DNA from: an uncultured Oscillospiraceae bacterium
GTDB lineage: Bacteria > Bacillota > Clostridia > Oscillospirales > Acutalibacteraceae
DNA length: 19,602 nucleotides
Reading direction: 5' to 3'
Assembly (NCBI GenBank): GCA_902492895.1
Contig: CABUNG010000040.1
Span: 1 to 19,602, forward strand
How positions within the stretch are numbered: position 1 is the first letter of the stretch; every line of letters starts with the position of its first letter. The translations under genes were made by a program, and so were the position numbers. This document shows, one piece after another, positions 15,589 to 19,602 of this stretch. Below the pieces are notes generated by a model, which did no database searches, was not told the origin of the DNA, and saw only the letters and a list, made by a program, of their open reading frames with translations.

Positions 15589-16155
15589 ATGGAAGGGAAC
15601 ATCCCGGATATGACCGAAGAACCGCTGTTCGAGGCCCGGAGCCTGCTGACGGAGGACCTATACGGCCGGTTTGCCCGCGCGCATCTCAAGCTGACGGGCG
15701 GGGGACGGGCGATGCTTCTTCTGTGCGCCCTTTTGTTTGCGGCCGGAACCTTTCTGCTGGTGCTGGACCTCCGGTATTCCGAAGGCGGGCACGAGGTGCG
15801 GGGCACGGCGCTGACGATGATGGGGTGTTCGCTCGTCATGGGGTTCGTCGCCTATGTCCTGCCCCGCCAGAACGCGAGATCGGTGATCCGCTCGGCTTCC
15901 GGCTTCGTGGATCAGCCCTATACCCTGCGGTTCTACGAGGAGGAATACGCGGAGAAAAACGCATTGGGAGAGTGGCGGACGGCTTATGCCTCCTTATACA
16001 AGGTCGTGGAGACAGACGGGCTGATTCTGCTCTATCACAATAAGTCCCGCGCGGACATCTTGGAAAAAACGGATTTCACAAAGGGGTCGCCGGAAGACCT
16101 GGTCGCGTATTTGCGGACTTTCCCCGACATATCCTATAAGAGATTAAAGGTATAA
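15589..16155 (+). CDS. YcxB-like membrane protein, second of a tandem pair
   Basis: 188-residue paralogue of the preceding gene. It shares SLLTEDLYGRF near the N-terminus, two hydrophobic segments (about 40-60 and 73-91), a basic stretch with RSASGFVDQPYTLRFYEEE, then SLYKVVETDGLILLYHNKSRA and the ending SYKRLKV. ATG 15589 follows GGAGG with good spacing. The two copies differ at many positions, so the duplication is not recent. Both have the same topology and could form a hetero-oligomer, but nothing in the sequence shows what they do. Some other small-domain fold with two helices is possible. Confidence 0.75.
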   Translation: MEGNIPDMTEEPLFEARSLLTEDLYGRFARAHLKLTGGGRAMLLLCALLFAAGTFLLVLDLRYSEGGHEVRGTALTMMGCSLVMGFVAYVLPRQNARSVIRSASGFVDQPYTLRFYEEEYAEKNALGEWRTAYASLYKVVETDGLILLYHNKSRADILEKTDFTKGSPEDLVAYLRTFPDISYKRLKV

Positions 16156-16165
16156 TCCTGGCTTT

Positions 16166-16189
16166 GACGCGGGGGACTCCCCCGCCGTC
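16166..16189 (+). other. GC-rich hairpin between YcxB-like gene and ftsY
   Basis: Bases 16166-16175 pair with 16179-16189: GACG-CGGGGG / CCCCCG-C-CGTC, ten base pairs with one bulged C and an ACT loop. No T-run follows, so it is not a standard intrinsic terminator. It sits immediately upstream of the ftsY ribosome binding site and could protect or separate transcripts. Confidence 0.4.
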
Positions 16190-16210
16190 ACAGTGGAAAG
16201 AGGCGTATAT

Positions 16211-17125
16211 ATGGGCTTTTTCAGCAAGATCGGCGAAGGACTCAAAAAAACACGGGATTCTCTTCTGAATTCCATGAACGCGATGCTTCACTCGTTCACC
16301 CGGATCGACGAGGAGCTGTTCGAAGAACTCGAAGAAATCCTCATTATGGGGGATGTGGGTGCCGCCACGGCCGGCCGCATCTGCGAGGAGCTGCGCCGCA
16401 AGGTCAAGGAGCGGGGCGAGACGGATCCCGGCCGCATCCAGGGCCTGCTCGAGGAAACCGTGGCGGAGATGCTCCGGGGCGGGCAGGATCTGAACCTGCA
16501 CTCCAAACCGGCGGTTATCCTGGTGATCGGGGTCAACGGGGTGGGCAAGACCACCACCATCGGCAAGCTCGCCGCCCGTTTCAAAGCGGAGGGGAAAAAG
16601 GTGGTGCTGGGCGCGGCAGATACCTTCCGCGCCGCCGCGATCGAACAGCTCGAAATCTGGGCCGACAGGGCCGGCGCCGCGATCGTCAAGCATACCCAGG
16701 GTTCCGATCCGGCCGCCGTCGTGTTCGACACCCTCTCTGCCGCCAAGGCCAGGGGGGCCGACCTCGTGATCTGCGACACCGCCGGCCGGCTGCACAATAA
16801 AAAGAACCTGATGGATGAGCTGAACAAAATCGGGCGGGTCATCGACCGGGAACTGCCGGAGGCGGACAAGGAGGTCCTGCTCGTCCTCGATGCCACCACC
16901 GGCCAGAACGCGGTCAATCAGGTGCGGGAATTCAAAAACGCCGCAGGCATCACCGGTATCGTGCTGACGAAACTCGACGGCACGGCCCGGGGCGGTGTGG
17001 TTCTCACCATCCGGGAGGAGCTCGACGTACCCGTCAAATTCATCGGCGTCGGGGAGGGCGTGGACGATCTGATGCCCTTCGATCCCGACGATTTTGCCCG
17101 CGGCCTGTTTGGAGAATCCCGCTGA
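16211..17125 (+). CDS. ftsY: Signal recognition particle receptor FtsY
   Basis: 304-residue SRP receptor GTPase that docks Ffh-bound ribosomes at the membrane for cotranslational insertion. A short N-terminal amphipathic segment (MGFFSKIGEGLKKTR) replaces the long acidic A domain of E. coli, as usual in Firmicutes. The N domain is about residues 1-95. The G domain has G1 GVNGVGKTTT starting at residue 107, DTFRAAAIEQL, G3 DTAGR at 189-193, G4 TKLD and the closing GVGEGVDDLMPFDP. I chose ATG 16211 over an upstream in-frame GTG at 16193, because the ribosome binding site AAAGAGG lies between them and the protein then starts as family members do. The usual partner ffh is not next to it. Confidence 0.97.
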   Translation: MGFFSKIGEGLKKTRDSLLNSMNAMLHSFTRIDEELFEELEEILIMGDVGAATAGRICEELRRKVKERGETDPGRIQGLLEETVAEMLRGGQDLNLHSKPAVILVIGVNGVGKTTTIGKLAARFKAEGKKVVLGAADTFRAAAIEQLEIWADRAGAAIVKHTQGSDPAAVVFDTLSAAKARGADLVICDTAGRLHNKKNLMDELNKIGRVIDRELPEADKEVLLVLDATTGQNAVNQVREFKNAAGITGIVLTKLDGTARGGVVLTIREELDVPVKFIGVGEGVDDLMPFDPDDFARGLFGESR

Positions 17126-17139
17126 AGGAGGCGTGCGGC

Positions 17140-17708
17140 ATGACGCTGTGCCTCGTCCCGGCCGCTTCCCTGCCGGATGCGGCCGTATGGGATTACGATG
17201 CGGAATGGCGTGCGGTGGGGGAAACCCTGGTGCCTGCCGCATCCGACCTGAAGGGACGGGATGTCGCCGGTTGGCGGACCTACGGATGAAGACCGATCCT
17301 CCGAAAGGGCTGCTCCCCTCCAGCCTCTATTTTCTGATCGGGGAATCGGAGGGGCGCCCGCTTGGGTGCCTCGATCTCCGCCATTCGCTCGGCACCGATT
17401 GGCTGCGGCGGTACGGCGGACATGTCGGCTGCGGTATCCAGCCGTCGGAACGGGGGAAGGGGTACGCCAAAGCGATGTTCCGCCTTTGCTTTCCGCTGGC
17501 CAGAGAACGGGGGATTACGCGGCTGATGGTCGGCCATGAGGAGGAAAACGCCGCGTCGAGAGCGGTCATCCATGCCTGCGGCGGCAGGAATCCGGAGCGC
17601 GTCATCCTGCCGGACGGCCGTGTAAAATATCGGTATACCTTGGATATAACCGAAAAAGACGGGGAGGAAGGACGCCTATGCCGCTGTCATCCGGGACCCT
17701 GCCGATAA
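17140..17708 (+). pseudogene. GNAT acetyltransferase split by a frameshift
   Basis: The gene opens at ATG 17140 after GAAGGAGG and encodes a GNAT-type N-terminus with YDAEWRAVGE and TLVPAASDL, as in the small COG3981-like acetyltransferases. This frame hits TGA at 17287-17289. Homology continues in the next frame from about 17271 (LADLRMKTDPPKG) through SLYFLI, the acetyl-CoA site QPSERGKGYAKAMF and NAASRAVIHACGG, to the stop at 17706-17708. A net change equivalent to one missing base near 17263-17275 would restore a protein of about 189 residues. No slippery heptamer is visible, so programmed frameshifting is unlikely. It is either a true disruption or a sequencing error. The last 31 bases overlap the next gene. 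The substrate is unknown. Confidence 0.75.
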
Positions 17709-18169
17709 AAGAAACCCGAATCGGGCTGGGCCCGCCTCTGATCCTGTTCGGCTGCATGACGGCCAACACAGGGCTTGCCGCCTGGCTGCGGGAACTCCTG
17801 CAGCCGGAGAGAGGCCTCTGTCTGGCCGCCTGTACGGCTGCCGGTTTTTTATTCGGTTTTCTAACGTTGTACATTGCGGGCGGCATCGCTTATGCTTTCG
17901 GCAATCTATTTTCCGTCCGCCGGAGACGGGTAGGGGTTGGGATTTCCTGGAACCGGGTATTCCCAGCCGTCTGCCACATCGGCCTATACGCCGGCTATCT
18001 GCTGGCCATAGTCTTTATGGCCGGACTGTGGTTCCTTCCGGTCAGAGCGGCCGCGATCCTGCTGTATCCGGCCGGGCTTTGGGCGGCGGTCCCCTTTGCG
18101 GCCGCGGTTCTGCTCCGACGGCGGCCGAAACGCCGCGCCGGAATCCGGGCGGGATCTGCGCGATATTGA
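17678..18169 (+). CDS. Unidentified four-helix membrane protein
   Basis: 163-residue hydrophobic protein with about four predicted membrane segments (near residues 18-38, 47-77, 96-118 and 121-146). A basic loop RRRRVGVG follows the second hydrophobic region and the C-terminus is very basic (RRRPKRR), consistent with a cytoplasmic tail. ATG 17678 follows GGAGGAAGG and overlaps the end of the broken GNAT gene by 31 bases. I do not recognise the family; the overall look recalls Yip1-like proteins, but no motif supports that. Rdgb follows 19 bases later. Given the frameshift just upstream, its translation may depend on whether ribosomes reach the overlap. Confidence 0.6.
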   Translation: MPLSSGTLPIKETRIGLGPPLILFGCMTANTGLAAWLRELLQPERGLCLAACTAAGFLFGFLTLYIAGGIAYAFGNLFSVRRRRVGVGISWNRVFPAVCHIGLYAGYLLAIVFMAGLWFLPVRAAAILLYPAGLWAAVPFAAAVLLRRRPKRRAGIRAGSARY

Positions 18170-18188
18170 ATAAACGGAGGCATTCACC

Positions 18189-18800
18189 ATGCGGTTTGTC
18201 ATTGCCACTCACAATGCGAAAAAACTCAAAGAGCTCGGCCGAATCCTGTCCGACCTGAACATCGAGGCGGTGACGGGAGAACAAATCGGCGTGACCCTGA
18301 CCGAGCCGGAGGAAACCGGCGCCACATTCGAGGAAAACGCGTATATCAAAGCGGCCGCAGCCTGCAAAGAGAGCGGCCTGCCCGCCGTGGCCGACGATTC
18401 GGGGCTGATGGTGGACGCGCTGGACGGGGCACCCGGGGTCTATTCCGCCCGGTATGCCGGGGAGGGCGCCAGTGACGCGGACCGGAACGTGAAGCTGCTC
18501 AGCGAGCTCGCGGATGTCCCGGAAGAACGGCGCACGGCCCGGTTCGTCTCGGTCGTCTGCTGTGTATTCCCGGACGGGAGCACGGTCTGTGCGCGGGGCG
18601 AATGCCCCGGCCGCATCGCCTATGCGCCGAGGGGAGAAGACGGGTTCGGTTACGATCCGCTCTTCCTCGTGGCCGAGGGACTGCCCGGGGCGGGCCGGTC
18701 TTTTGCCGAGCTTTCCGGGGAGGAAAAGGATGCGGTCAGCCACCGCGGCAACGCCCTGCGGATATTTTCCGCCCGGCTGCGGGAAAAACTGGGGCTGTAA
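18189..18800 (+). CDS. rdgB: Non-canonical purine NTP pyrophosphatase (RdgB/HAM1)
   Basis: 203-residue house-cleaning enzyme that hydrolyses dITP, ITP and XTP to monophosphates, keeping deaminated purines out of DNA and RNA. It begins with MRFVIATHNAKKLKEL (the THN-x-x-K nucleotide-binding motif), then EETGATFEENAYIKA, the catalytic ADDSGLMVDALDGAPGVYSA, the base-recognition GFGYDPLF and SHRGNALR. All key positions are present and the length is typical. ATG 18189 follows ACGGAGG. It is followed by yhbY and nadD, an order often seen in Clostridia. Confidence 0.96.
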   Translation: MRFVIATHNAKKLKELGRILSDLNIEAVTGEQIGVTLTEPEETGATFEENAYIKAAAACKESGLPAVADDSGLMVDALDGAPGVYSARYAGEGASDADRNVKLLSELADVPEERRTARFVSVVCCVFPDGSTVCARGECPGRIAYAPRGEDGFGYDPLFLVAEGLPGAGRSFAELSGEEKDAVSHRGNALRIFSARLREKLGL

Positions 18801-18880
18801 ACGCTCCGGAGGATACCGGACAGGGCGGCTGAGAACCGTGAGGATCGCCGCCGTACCGAAAAATAGAGAGGATGGTCCCT

Positions 18881-19177
18881 TTGCTGACCAGCAAACAGCG
18901 GGCGTTTCTGCGCTCGAAAGCCAATACCGAGGAGCCGATTTTGCATGTGGGAAAAGGCGGGTTGTCCGACACCCTGCTGCGGCAGGCGGAGGATGCTCTG
19001 ACTGCCAGAGAACTCATCAAGGGCAAGGTGCTCGAAACCGCTCCCTTTACCAGCCGGGAGGCGGCCGAACAGGTCGCCGGAGCCGTTTTGGCCGAGGTGG
19101 TGCAGGTGATCGGCCGGACGTTCGTCCTGTACCGGCGGAATCCGAAAGAGCCGAAAATCGAGCTGCCGAAAGGCTGA
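18881..19177 (+). CDS. yhbY: YhbY-type CRM-domain RNA-binding protein
   Basis: 98-residue CRM-domain protein associated with pre-50S ribosomal particles. It starts LTSKQRAFLRSKAN, then has EPILHVGKGGLSDTLLRQ with the CRM GxxG-type loop, a central AREL-x-KGKVLE segment and the closing VQVIGRTFVLYRRN. I place the start at TTG 18881, nine bases after GAGAGG (18866-18871), because it gives the family-typical MLTSKQ. The ATG at 18872 would sit directly against that ribosome binding site and add three extra residues. An RNA chaperone or ribosome assembly role is known for the E. coli homologue. Confidence 0.93.
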   Translation: MLTSKQRAFLRSKANTEEPILHVGKGGLSDTLLRQAEDALTARELIKGKVLETAPFTSREAAEQVAGAVLAEVVQVIGRTFVLYRRNPKEPKIELPKG

Positions 19178-19218
19178 CGGATCTACGATATCGTCAAACG
19201 AAAAGAGGGGGACGGCGG

Positions 19219-19602
19219 ATGCCGCAGAAAATCGCGCTGTTCGGGGGCGCTTTCGACCCCATTCACAACGGGCATATCCGGCTGGCGTTGGAATTCGCGC
19301 GCCGTTTGAAGCTCGACCGGGTGCTGCTCATGCCGTCGTATGTGCCGCCTCACAAGCTGCGCAGCGATATGGCGGGAGCGGCGGACCGCCTGGAAATGTG
19401 CCGCCTGGCCGCGGCACCATACGATGTCCTTGCCGTCTCCGATCTGGAGATCACCCGCGGCGGCGCCAGTTTTACGGCGGATACCCTCGATACCCTGCGG
19501 GGCCAATACCCCGATGCGTCTTGGTATCTCATCACGGGGGCGGACATGTTTTTGACCCTCGGCAGCTGGTGGCGGTTTGAGGATATCGCGGCTGGGGCGG
19601 TG
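19219..19602 (+). CDS. nadD: Nicotinate-nucleotide adenylyltransferase, 5' part
   Basis: First 128 codons of NadD, which joins nicotinate mononucleotide and ATP to form deamido-NAD in NAD synthesis. The nucleotidyltransferase signature GGAFDPIHNGHI is near residues 8-19, followed by MPSYVPPHK, DLEITRGGASFTADTL and YLITGADMFLTLGSWWRFE. All are typical of the bacterial enzyme, which is usually about 200 residues. The gene runs off the window end, so the C-terminal ISxTxxR-type motif cannot be checked. ATG 19219 follows a GGGGACGG stretch. In Firmicutes it normally leads into yqeK and rsfS; that cannot be seen here. Confidence 0.95.
   Translation, partial: MPQKIALFGGAFDPIHNGHIRLALEFARRLKLDRVLLMPSYVPPHKLRSDMAGAADRLEMCRLAAAPYDVLAVSDLEITRGGASFTADTLDTLRGQYPDASWYLITGADMFLTLGSWWRFEDIAAGAV

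Noticed and set aside
16151..16156. TATAAT at the end of the second YcxB-like gene
   Set aside because: It overlaps the stop codon and no -35 element is found at the right distance.
17263..17289. Programmed ribosomal frameshift in the GNAT gene
   Set aside because: No slippery heptamer or clear downstream stimulatory structure is visible, and GNAT proteins of this type are not known to need recoding.

Overview
The window is a gene-dense, high-G+C stretch of bacterial chromosome with every convincing gene on the + strand. Gene content and order (infC-rpmI-rplT, TrmH-family methylase, dprA, topA, trmFO, plsX, an ACP-like gene, rnc, an Elp3-like radical SAM gene, smc, ftsY, rdgB/HAM1, yhbY, nadD), together with the GGAGG-type ribosome binding sites, suggest a high-G+C member of the Firmicutes, class Clostridia, probably near the Ruminococcaceae/Oscillospiraceae. 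That placement is inference from gene content, since there is no rRNA gene to check it. There are no tRNA or rRNA genes, CRISPR arrays, insertion sequences or prophage genes.

Layout. (1) 1-886: a ZmaR-type GNAT acetyltransferase. (2) 887-2254: a strong sigma-A-type promoter, a structured leader with a textbook terminator hairpin, then infC (ATC start), rpmI and rplT, ending in a GC-rich hairpin. (3) 2358-6697: a TrmH/SpoU-family rRNA methylase broken by a frameshift plus a small deletion, then dprA and topA. (4) 6698-6875: a 178-base gap able to form several competing hairpins, one of which covers the trmFO ribosome binding site. (5) 6876-14927: trmFO, plsX, an ACP-like gene, rnc, an Elp3-like radical SAM gene and smc, tightly packed and probably cotranscribed. 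(6) 14968-16155: two tandem paralogous YcxB-like membrane proteins. (7) 16211-18169: ftsY, a second GNAT gene split by a frameshift, and an unidentified four-helix membrane protein. (8) 18189-19602: rdgB/HAM1, yhbY and the 5' part of nadD, which runs off the window.

Most genes are housekeeping: translation initiation and ribosome assembly (IF3, L35, L20, YhbY, RNase III), tRNA/rRNA modification (TrmFO, TrmH-like), DNA topology and chromosome organisation (TopA, SMC, DprA), membrane biogenesis (PlsX, FtsY) and nucleotide/NAD metabolism (RdgB, NadD).

No wholly new multi-gene system is evident. The most unusual items are: the plsX-linked ACP homologue, which contains no serine at all and has proline where the phosphopantetheine-bearing serine should be; the unidentified structured leader of trmFO; the infC attenuator, with a visible candidate antiterminator; two genes interrupted by frameshifts; and the duplicated YcxB-like pair between smc and ftsY.
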